Positions 22,421 through 32,600 of a stretch of DNA of 64,000 nt are shown here, in pieces. The position numbers and the translations under genes are program-made. Location of the stretch: the NCBI GenBank assembly GCA_963995505.1, contig OZ023199.1, forward strand, positions 6,443,906-6,507,905. The letters are read 5' to 3'. The stretch comes from Hypericum androsaemum. Taxonomy: Eukaryota > Streptophyta > Magnoliopsida > Malpighiales > Hypericaceae. The first letter of the stretch is position 1; every line of letters starts with the position of its first letter. Under the pieces are notes generated by a model. It saw nothing but the letters and a program-made list of their open reading frames with translations. It did not search any database and had not been told where the DNA came from.

Positions 22421-23402
22421 CTCTTTCTAATCAGAGATCTTGTGACATTTGGGTATGGTGACTTGACCGTTCTTGAGCAGGTTGTCAAAGATCTCTTCTG
22501 CTTTAATCATATCGAGCGAGTACTCCTTCCCGACCTCATTAAGGCCCTTAGGTTGATTAGGCTGAGAACCCAGGCGAGTAAACTCTTTAGGTACTGACAT
22601 CTTCTTCGGGATCAGACTCTCGTATTAATAGGATTTGCCTTTGATGAGCTCAGTCACCATCTTCTCCTTAATCAGATCCTCTCCCCAGCCATGTTCACTA
22701 TCTAAGTGATCAATCTCTAGAGTATGGTCATAGAAGTAAGTACCCTTAGAGGAGGCAGCCCTCTTATCCTTCTCATTGATCAGCTACTGTACGATGGTGG
22801 CCTTATGTGCCAACTCAGAGAGGTCTCAGAATCTTTCCACCTCTAATTTCTATTGTAGGCAGAACATGAGCCTTTACATGGCCAGAGCTACTAGCTCAGA
22901 CTCTAAGAGGTTGGTTAGGCATCATTTTTTTGCCTTCCAAAAGTGGATTATAAATTTTTCCACCGACTCACCCTCGAGTTGTTGCATGTGGAAAAAATTT
23001 GAGATGGTTATAGTCAGCTCTGCTTGGTAGAACTGATTATGGAACTTTTGTTCCATCTCTGCCCAGGTCTACACTGAATAAGGTGGGAGGCTGATATACT
23101 AAGTAAAAGCCATCCTGGTAAGAGTCATCGAGAACTGACGTAGGCATAGGCATTGCTGGTCGAGATCTCATCATACTGGATAATGAACAGCGCTACATGT
23201 TCCACCAATGATTTGTTGTCTTCACCCAAGAACTGAGTAAAGCGTGGGATACAGTATCCCCTTGGGAAGGATTCTCTATCATACACCTCGGGGTACGGCC
23301 TGGTGAACCTAGGGCATGAGGTGTGCCTTGCTTCGATCCCTATGTCCCTAATTACCTCGCGACCAGCTCATTTTGATGTGCCACCTCATACTCTTATTGA
23401 AG
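22421..23402 (-). pseudogene. Gypsy gag core region, broken frame
   Basis: Minus-strand translation shows QFYQAELTIT, then QLEGESVEKFIIHFW (about 22925-23045), the retrotransposon gag core. Stops and shifts interrupt it repeatedly. Confidence 0.7.
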
Positions 23403-24562
23403 TCATTGATTATAGTCATGCTGTCCCCTAGGGGATAGGTCCTCAATCTCTTCGACTGGAGGTAGTTGTCTAATCGTCCTTGCCTGGGTCACCCCATATG
23501 CCAATTTCCTGTTGATGGGGCAGTTGACCTCTTTTTCCTCAAACTCCGTTCTTCTTGCATGTGTGTACTGATGCCCTAGTGTATGAGCAAGCATTCTTGT
23601 GTCAAACAGGGGATTACTTTGGGTATTCCCTCTCTCAAAGGTGTTGCGGTTGGTGTCAATCCTAGAAGGATTAAACCTATCTTGTACAGTTTGGTATCGA
23701 CCTAGATTTGCTTGGACGTTACTTGCTCTTGCTCTAGTGGTCTCGTAGTTTCCCAAGTTGTTCGTCCCTTGAGTCCCCCTATTGGAGGACACTTGAAATA
23801 CTGAGTACATGGGGGGCCCGGCAGATTGATGTCGGCCGACTGATATGGTTTGAGCCTGGTTGAAGGCGTGCTCCCCGTGTAGCTGGGTATAGACACCCTT
23901 CCCCTTATTTTGAGCCTCGGCCACCTTGGCGATTTCATTCGCTATTATTGGCACTATGGTTCTCTTTGACCGTCTTTTGAATTATTTCTTCTACATAGTC
24001 GTAGACCTTATTGACCTGGTTAGAGATCTGTTTGGAGCATCAGTGATCAAACTCCTCGTTGTGCTGAGCTACATCTCTTTACCTCCTCGAGGCAATCTCG
24101 AGTATCTTCGCTAGCCTTCTTATGTTCGACCACCAACTGATTTAGTCGGGCAGCTGTGGACTTGGTATCAGTCGCTATATGGTCCATCCTCCGCTCTAGC
24201 CGTGTGGCCATAGCCTTGAGTACCCCTGTCAAAGTGATGCATTGGTCATCCGGCTCCTTGAGGGGAGCTATATTGGTGGTGTTTCTCCCCGTACCCAGTT
24301 GGGTAGTAGGGAGGTTCAGCTCTTTAAGGGGAGCCATGTTGGTGGAGTTCTTCCCAGTACCAGGTTGGGTAGTCAGGAAGGCTGGCTCCTTGAGGCGTGT
24401 CATATTGGTAGTAATCTTTCCAACTAGCTGTTGAGAAGAGGGTGGTGAAGTGTCCTTACTCTTGGTCATCTTGGCTGGAGTAGGGTTAAATCGCCTTCTC
24501 AGACATCCTCCTAGGTTGAGCGTGCCAAAAATAATATTGAGTGGAAAGATCGACCCTTCCAA
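23403..24562 (-). pseudogene. Gypsy gag N-terminal region, two frames
   Basis: Frames of 171 residues (24047-24562) and 183 residues (23403-23954) form the start of gag. The first opens MEGSIFPLNIIFGTLNLGGC, a read-through of the primer-site region, so its true start is probably the later MTKSKDTS. It holds threefold repeats of (T/A)PLKE(P/L) type and a helical segment RMDHIATDTKSTAARLNQLV. The second is Asn/Gln/Arg-rich and low in complexity. Confidence 0.6.
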
Positions 24563-25280
24563 GAGGAAAAACTACCAATTCCCCCTTCCCAGATGGATAA
24601 GTTGTTAGCTCCCCCTTTCAAGAGGGAAGATTACCAGTTTCTCCTTTCCAGAGGGAAAAGTTGTCAGCTCCCCCTTCCAAGAGAGAAAATTACCAATTTT
24701 CCCTTCTAAGAGGGAAAAGTGGCCCACTCCCTCTACCTAGAGGAAAAAATCTTGCCGACCACCAAGAGGAAGGACTGCTTCTAGCTCAGCCTCCTCGAAC
24801 ATGGTTTGACTTCCGCAAGGATGTCTTCCAAATCACCGATTTAACAAAGACAAGGCTAGCACTGCATTGCTGACTTTCGGAGACTTTGGTCCACATCACC
24901 AACTTACCGAAGCCAAGCCCATCGTAGCTACCTTAAGTAGGCTACTTTCTTGAACCCCAAGCACATTATTTCAAGCTTCAATAGAGGGTATGAAGGTTAT
25001 GGGTACCCAAGCTGATTTGAGGCCGTGGGTACCAAGGCTGAGGGTACCAAAGCTACCTTGAGCATACCCATCCAAGGCAAGTTGACGTACAAGTCCAGGT
25101 ACCTTAATAATTACCTTAGTCGAACCTGAGCGACAAATCTACGACTACCTTCACCAAGTCGTTACCTTCATCAGGTCACTACCTTCATTAGGTCGCTGCT
25201 TTCATCAGGCCGCTACCTTCATCAGGCCGCTACCATCTTCTAGTCCAGATTGCTTTAATAAGTCGACCGCTTGTACCCAA
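24530..25280 (-). repeat. LTR, right copy, shortened
   Basis: It matches the right-hand 1 kb of the left LTR, including both minisatellites with fewer units. The sequence GGAAAGATCGACCCT near its left end also occurs at 19585 in the left LTR, which suggests an internal deletion of several hundred bases. Confidence 0.65.
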
Positions 25281-26234
25281 TCAATTGTTGAACTTCTTGA
25301 AACTAGTGGATCATCTTGAGTAGTCGACTAAAATTTGATCTGACTTCACCTAGCCAACATTGAAGTATTTTTGGTACTTCAACAATGTCAAAACGTGAAA
25401 ATGTAGTTACTAGTTTATGAATTTTAAACTATAAGGTATGAAAAATAAAAAATAGCATAAATCATAGGGTATCAATGTGTGCTTCCTTTTAAAAAAAGTG
25501 TGCTTTCTCGTAAAGATGATATTTTTAATTTAAATGATTACTTAATTAAATTAGAAAATAAGTTGTAAAGGGAGGTATATTAAGTACTTCATATTTTAAT
25601 AAAAAAAAGACTGAAAAATTCATAGTGTTTCACTTATTTCTCTATATATATATTATTATATATATATATATACATACATATATATATATATACATATACA
25701 TACATATATATATATATATACATATACATACATATATATATATATATATCTATATATACATATATATGTATATCTATATGTATAAGTAATTTTTTTACAT
25801 CAAAAAGTATTTAGTGAGTGGGAATCCCATTCTAATTAAGGATTTTTGTAGTTCTGGAGGATTCAGTTACAGAAAAATCAGGAACGGAGAACTTCCCCCC
25901 TTCCGCCCCACTTTTTAGAGATTGAATTTTCAATGGTTGTGTTATTAGACCAATGCCCTTGACTTCAGATTTTAAATATAATTTAAGCTCTTTTATCACT
26001 TGAGTGAAGTTCAATTACAAATGCATACATATATAAATTTTCCACAAGTCAGCGTGGCTACCTTTTAAAGCATATTAACTAAGTCAATTATCTCATAAAA
26101 AAGACCCAGTAATCTTTCTCCCTCTAATGATAAATCAGTTGATCGAGTAAAAGTTCAGCAACTTCCTTGATTACTACTTATATTTAAATCCGTTTATCCT
26201 ATTTTCTTTAATTGAAAGTTATGCCATTTTCGGC
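25281..26234. other. AT-rich 5' flank of the dioxygenase gene
   Basis: It has no coding signal. It contains the AT microsatellite at 25640-25795 and would hold the upstream promoter of the dioxygenase gene. Confidence 0.5.
25640..25795. repeat. (TA)n / (ACATATAT)n microsatellite
   Basis: About 150 bases of TA runs are interspersed with TACATACA and TACATATA blocks, ending in a short imperfect palindrome. Confidence 0.9.
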
Positions 26235-26242
26235 TATAAAAG
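26235..26242 (+). promoter_or_regulatory. Candidate TATA box of the dioxygenase gene
   Basis: TATAAAAG lies 136 bases before the ATG at 26371. That leaves about 100 bases of leader, a normal plant spacing. It is inferred from sequence only. Confidence 0.6.
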
Positions 26243-26370
26243 CACCAGCTAGAAAGCCCATAGAGGTCCTTCTATAAAAAAAAAGCCCATAGAGGTGCAC
26301 CAACTAATCTCCCCAAAGCAACACCGAATCTAAAAACGACAGCGTAAAGGCGCCACCACCACCACCCTCC

Positions 26371-26601
26371 ATGGAAGCTGCTACCCATTCGGCTTTTAGC
26401 GTTCAGGAGCTCATGAAAGAGCCCCTAACCTCGGTCCCACCCATCTATGTCGTTCCTGGACAAGACAGCCTCGGTGTTGTCTTGGACACCAGTGTGACAC
26501 TTCCCGTCATCGACTTCAACCTCTTGGTTGGGTCTGACACCACAACTGGTTCTGAGCTGGGGAAGCTGCACTCCACTTGCAAAGACTGGGGTTTCTTTCA
26601 G
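26371..26601 (+). CDS. Dioxygenase exon 1
   Basis: It encodes residues 1-77, ending KDWGFFQ, then CAG|GTTATC as donor (phase 0). Confidence 0.9.
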
Positions 26602-29600
26602 GTTATCACATCTGTTTTCGGTTTATTAATCTGATATTTATAAGTCGACTAATCAAAGTTCAGAACGAATAAAAGTTTTCAATGGCGACAAAATTCTCTC
26701 AAAAATACTTGCTTTGTTTATGAGGGTCAAACTCGAAAATTTTGGTTAAAATTGAATAATTATCTTATAAGTTGATTCACTAATTGGCAATATAATTGGG
26801 CAAACTTCGCTTTATTATTATGGTATTACCGTTTGCTGATCATATTCATTAAAAAATTCATCAATCAAATAAGTAAAATTTCAATGGCGTGACAATTAGC
26901 GACTTGAACACACCAAAAGATACTCGATTGACAAGTTTTGAAATACATATCAGATGTACAAACGATCATATCACATGATATGATATTAAAGTAAAATGAT
27001 ATTAATTTAAGCAACAAAGGATAAAACAGAGATTTGTGAGTTTAGTGTTCAAGCCCACACAAAAACGTCTATTTGTAATAACGATGGAAAATGTTATTTA
27101 TGATGCTTTCATTTCTCTCATTTTAATTTTTTGATCTCTTGAACATAAAAAAAATGTGTACAGCTGGTGAACCATGGAGTTGGCAGTTCGCTGCTGGCCA
27201 AGCTGAAAAATGATGTTGAAAATTTCTGTGAGCTTCCATTAGAAGAGAAAATGAAGTATGGTTTGAGGGCAGGCGATGCTGAAGGGTTTGGAGGTCTCCC
27301 TCGCGTGGGTGGGCATCTTGACTGGTCCGACAGGCTTTACATGATAACCAATCCGGTTCATCTGAGGAAGACTCATCTCTTCCCGGAGCTCCCTTCATCC
27401 TTGAGGTCAGCTTTCTTTCTATTATTTTTGAATCGGATATTAAGATTCGAAAATATATTAGCAATCAAAATCAGTTATTCTTGACCATATTTGTCATGCA
27501 CCCCCTCTTTATTGTGCGCGATGAATTCTTTCTTGATGCTACATGAGAATTTTTTTAAGGGCAAATTACCCTCACATCCCTGTACTTTGGTCAGCCTCCC
27601 TCTAGGGTCCCTGGATTTTGGAAAATGATTGTCCCGTCCCTAAGTTTTGATGATAATAGACTCTCGGGTCCCTGGAACCGGAATATTCCATATTCTCCGG
27701 CGAACCCCCACTTAAAAAGACAAAACTACCCCTCACACTTAATTTTTTTTTAAACCCTCCTTCTCATCCCCTTCATCTTCTTCAACTCCCCTCTTCTTCA
27801 ACTCACAGAAATCAAAATCAACCTAGAGACAAAAAAATAAATAACAAAAAAATTAACCCATCTCCCCCTCCACACAAACCCGACCCGTACTCTGACCAAA
27901 AACCCGTACCTCGATTCGTTGAGAAGATGAAGGTGTCGGTGCCATGGAGGAGGGAGAGGATGGGCTCCTGGGCTGGGGCGAAGCTTGTTGGAGACGGAGG
28001 AGGCGACCAAGCGAAGCTTTTTTCGAGGAAGGAGTTCCCCGCCGAGCAGACCACCACGATGCCGGCCCTAACCGCGTGGAGCCACCCAATTACGACGTCG
28101 TCGTTGAAGTAGCGCGTGGGGTCGCCACCGAGGGGCACTGACAGCAGGCCGACGCCAAGGGACACTGATAGCACGCCGACGCGGTGGAGAGGGTATGGGT
28201 CCTGTGGCCGTCGGTATCTCGTGGACACTGACAGTACGCACAACCCAGATCGACGAACACCCATCACCCATGGCGACTCCGATGCTAGCGACGAATAACC
28301 CAGATCGACGAATTGTAACCCAGAGGTGGATTCACCTTAATTGCTCGAATTGAAAATCCTAATTAGAGTTTCTCACTTCTAATTGAAAATCCTAATTGCT
28401 CTAATTAAAAACAATGGAAGGGAAGAATGGAATGTCGACTTTGGGGAAGGTGGAACGAGCTTCGTCCACCATCATTTGTTCACTGTCCCTCTGGTGGAAT
28501 TAAAGCTGGCCGGAACTAAAAAGATGGAGATGGTGTTCGTGATGCTGTATTATTAGTGTTTGGTTCTTGATGTTACAAGATTGAAGGTTGAAAATGGTGT
28601 TTAAAGGTGAAACATAATTTTTTTTGTTTAAGGTTGAAGATGGAGTAAAATTTAACAAGGGAGGGTATTTTGGTCATTTCAGGTGGGGGTTCGCCGGAGA
28701 ATATGGAATATTCTGGTTTCAGGAACCCGAGAGTCTATTATCATCAAAACTTAGGGACGGGACAATCATTTTCCAAAATCCAGGGACCCTAGGGGGAGGC
28801 TGACCAAAGTACAGGGATGTGAGGGTAATTTGCCCTTTTTTTAAAGGTAAATTTTACACCAGTTAAGTTTGAACCCTGGATCTCCTAAATATTTATAACG
28901 TCTTATGCCGTTGGGTTATGTTGGGATGGCGAGAAATAGGAAAGACTTATTTACTATTCCTATTCCTATTCCTATTCCTATTCTGACTAGGTTTTGGACT
29001 CCTAATCCGACCTAGATAGGTTACTTGTACACCAAGGATTTGCCTCTATATAAAGGCATGTTACCCTAAGATTTTGTATGGCTTTGTGGCTCGAAAACTC
29101 ATCAATAAAAGTTCTCCTTTCTCACCGTAGACGTAGGCATTAGGCCCAACCACGTAAACTCTTGCGTCCGTGTTCTTTGTGCGTATTGTTCCCTAGTTGC
29201 TGAATTCATAACAATTGGTATCAAGAGCTTGGGTTGGAGGATGATGGACAGCGCGAAGTTTGCTCTTGTGAAGTTCGATGGCTCTTCGAATTTTGGGTTA
29301 TGGCAAAGGCGTGTCAAGGATCTCCTCGTGCAACAAGGGATGGTCATCGCGCTCTTGGAGAAGAAGCCCGAGAAGATGGAGGAGCAAGAGTGGAAGGAGA
29401 TGGGGGCCAAGGCAATAGCGAAGATTCGCTTGTGCTTGGCGGATGATGAGGAGCCACCAGCTAGGTTGTGGAAGAGGATCCAGGTCGGAGTCAAAGAAGT
29501 TCAATTGAAGTGGTTTCAAGTACGGAGATTACTATTTACTTTTACTTAAGGAAAACTTTACCTTTCAATATAGGAAAGTGAGAGGAGTACAATCCTCTAC

Positions 29601-32600
29601 TTATCAGGTCGTCCCGTACCTGATAAAGCTTTTCCAGGGATTCCTCCCCTGTAGCGGTACGCTTTCTAGTTGCGCTGAAACAATTAGGAGTAGGAGATGT
29701 TCTCGGGGACTATCCAGGACGAACTAGGGATCAAGACAATGAGGAGGGATTGGCATCCACAACCATGGCCACATATTCAGACGAGTCGGATGGTGACTGA
29801 CTTTCTGTCTTATCAAGTTCAATGCATCCTGGTAATCTCTTTTTATTAAGGACCTTGGATTATAACAGTGATAGTTATAAAGGTATGCTAATGAAGGTGG
29901 AGAAGGATGCAATGGTAGGGATGAAGGATGAAAGGAAATACCTACAAGTTAGTGAGGTACATTATTGTAGATGGAGTCACATCAATGGGTCTGAAGGAGT
30001 TGGCAAAAGCTCAGGTCATATGAGGTTGGTTCGTATGAGAGAGCAAAGGCTTGACATGAATGATTTGAGTAGAGTTGGGATTCGCGGAGACATGGATAGC
30101 GAGCTATGGTTGTTTCGTGGAGGCATGGTTGGCAAGGAGCCATGGTTGTCTTGGAGAAGCATTGTTAGCTGGGCTCCGCTATGGTTGTATAAAGAGAAGT
30201 GCACGTCAAAAGTGTTGGGTAAGTTTTGCATGGGGAATGCGAAGCCGTTGTTAACACCATGCGCGAATTGGGTATCTCACTCAAGGCCGAATGATAGAGT
30301 TCGAGGCATGTCGAGGGTTCTACTTAGTAGAACAAAAGGTTGCCCTTTGTATGCTATGGCGAGTAGCATTGGTTTGAGGCAAAAAGGTCCAATGGAAGAG
30401 CGGTTAGAGGTTGCGGAGCATAGGGCTGATCGAAAAATAGAGGGTACGTCTATTGGTCGCAAGGTTGCTTCAGAAAGTGGACTCGCTAGTTGGGGTTCGA
30501 TGGAGGTTTGAGAGAATAGGCCAAGCAAGCTCAGAAGCTCGAGTTTGGGGGCTGGCTCTAAGTGATTGAACAAAAGGAGAAGAGAAAGTTGAGATGGTCT
30601 TATTGATGCAGTTATCTACGGTCCAAGATGGAGTCGGTGGAGTCGGATTTATTTTGCAAGATCTCATGGTTCTTCATGGGGCGGTGTTTTGTCAAGGTGG
30701 AGTTTATTGAAGTTCGGGTGGAGCTTCATGGTTCTTCCACGAGATGATTTCTCGCCAAGGTAGAAATTATTGGGATGGCGAGAAATAGGAAAGACTTATT
30801 TCCTATTCCTATTCCTATTTTGACTAGGTTTTGGACTCCTAATCCGACCTAGATAGGTTATTTGTACACCAAAGGCATGTTACCCTAAGGTTTTGTATGG
30901 CTTTGTGGCTCGAAAACTCATCAATAAAAGTTCTCCTTTCTCTCCGTGGATGTAGGTATTAGGCCGAATCACGTTATCTCTTGCATCCGTGTTCTTTGCG
31001 CCGTTTGTTCTCTAAGTTGCTGAATTCATAACAGGTTAGAAGTCTTTTAGGCATGCTACATGAGATAAATTCAAGTTTACATGATATTTAGATCCGAAGA
31101 GCGTGTTGAATACACTATATTTTTTGAAAGGTAGAAATTTTATAGGCGTAAAATTTATTTTTAAAAAATATATATTTCACAACGTGTAATTATATAAGTA
31201 ACTTTAAAAAAATTCAATTTAATATTACCAATTCATTTTTTTGATTTCTTATTGGACCACAGTTTATGGATTTTTTTTAACCAATTTAAGTCTTAAACTT
31301 TTGAACTGGTAAAAAAAATTGTGTTACTCTTTGTAGATTCGTCTTACTTGAATCTGGATTGTATTTAAATACCAAGTACTTTCAACAAAATTAATTATTT
31401 GAATTAGATATACAAATTCTATTATATTTTTGTCATTTAATAAGGTCGGAAGTATTATCATAATGTAAGAATTTTTCCGGAAAAAGGCAACGAAGACTGC
31501 CTGCTAAAACTTTCGAGAGCAGATTATATTCATCGAAAAATATGTTCAGAAAATATTATCGATACAAGGTCGAAATGATTGTCATCTAATATCATATAAA
31601 AGACCAAATTAATATTTCTCTTTCTTTACAGAAATACCCTCGAAGAATACCTAACAGAGATGCAAAAACTTGGCATGAATCTAATTACCCACATGGGGAA
31701 GGCTCTGGGGATAGATGTGAAAGTAATGGAGGAGAAATTTGAAGATGGGTTCCAATCTCTAAGGTTGACTTATTACCCTCCGTGTCCGGAGCCAGAGCTC
31801 GTGATGGGCCTCACGAACCATTCAGATGCATGTGGGTTGACCATCCTTAACCAAGTCAAAGGGTTCAATGGCCTTCAGATTAAAAAAGATGGAGTCTGGT
31901 TCACTGTGGACATCCAGCCTGGTGCACTTGTTGTGAATGTTGGAGACATACTTGAGATTTGTTGTCTTTCATGGCTACTATATTTTTCTCTCACATGGTT
32001 TTGAAAGAGAAATGAAACAAATAACAATTAGCCAAATTAATATTTTCCTCATCGAGTTGGTGCTACATCAGTGTTCAGTACCGTTGTGTTAAAAAATGGA
32101 CCCAAAGTTGAAACGGACTTTTTCAGTTTTCCGAACCATATGAATGGTTAGATTTGATCTCCTATGTTCAACTCATAAATTAATTTTTTACTTATTAAGC
32201 TAAAGAAAAATGGTACTGTCTAATTGAATAAATTAAACTAAATTAGGTCGTTGAAATTTTTTTTCCGAATTTATTAAAATTTTAAATAGTTCATTTAAAA
32301 ATTATTAAAATGTGTGCACCATAGTTATAGCATAATTTTTCTCTTTCTTTACATTTAGAGACATCCGCAGATAATAGATTTTAGCATATGTGTAGACAGA
32401 AAGAGAAGACCATGTTATATGACCAATAAGCACTTGCCGTAACGCTATAAGAAAAATGTGAGAATTTAGTTTGGAGTAACATGGTTCAAATTCTAGTTGT
32501 GACATGATTTAATGTTATATACATAGAATGTATCTCGGGTGGTCCATTCAGTAAATTTTAACGGTTTGGAGAGCATCATGTTTTGCTCTTTGAGTCGCTT

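Larger units (their letters stand above)
19416..25280 (-). mobile_element. Gag-only Gypsy-like element, about 5.9 kb
   Basis: Related terminal blocks at 19416-21000 and about 24530-25280 flank an interior with minus-strand gag pieces (22202-24562) and a linker region (21180-21960). There is no protease, RT, RNase H or integrase. TGGCACGCTC beside the right terminal block matches the primer-site position of the 2396-5636 element (TGGCATGCTC). The right LTR lacks roughly the first 600-800 bases of the left one. The element is a defective, non-autonomous relative of the two elements to its left; edges are approximate and no clear target duplication was found. Confidence 0.7.
27559..28835. mobile_element. 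Pack-MULE: Mutator-like element with subtilase fragment
   Basis: Terminal inverted repeats of 153 bases (27559-27711 and 28683-28835) begin GGGCAAATTACCCTC and are nearly identical. A perfect 9 bp duplication, TTTTTTTAA, lies at 27550-27558 and 28836-28844. Long TIRs with 9 bp duplications are the mark of Mutator-like elements. No transposase is present. The interior holds a GC-rich piece whose minus strand encodes part of a subtilisin-like protease, so this is a gene-capturing Pack-MULE. It sits in intron 2 of the dioxygenase gene. Confidence 0.9.
28919..31033 (+). mobile_element. Internally deleted Copia element in dioxygenase intron 2
   Basis: LTRs at 28919-29213 (295 bases) and 30768-31033 (266) flank 1.55 kb. 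GGTTA is perfectly duplicated at 28914-28918 and 31034-31038. ATTGGTATCAAGAGCTT follows the left LTR as an iMet-like primer site. The interior keeps the start of gag and a scrap resembling the end of RT; protease, integrase and the RT core are gone. It has the same orientation as the host gene, so its LTR signals could affect intron 2 processing. Confidence 0.9.

Noticed and set aside
27818..28267. 149-residue minus-strand ORF as a real subtilase gene
   Set aside because: Only one short subtilase segment is present, without catalytic Asp, His or Ser blocks, and it lies between MULE terminal repeats. It is a captured fragment.
29822..30511. 229-residue ORF as a novel host protein
   Set aside because: It lies between the LTRs of a small Copia element and contains a segment like the end of Copia RT. 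No other feature supports a host gene.
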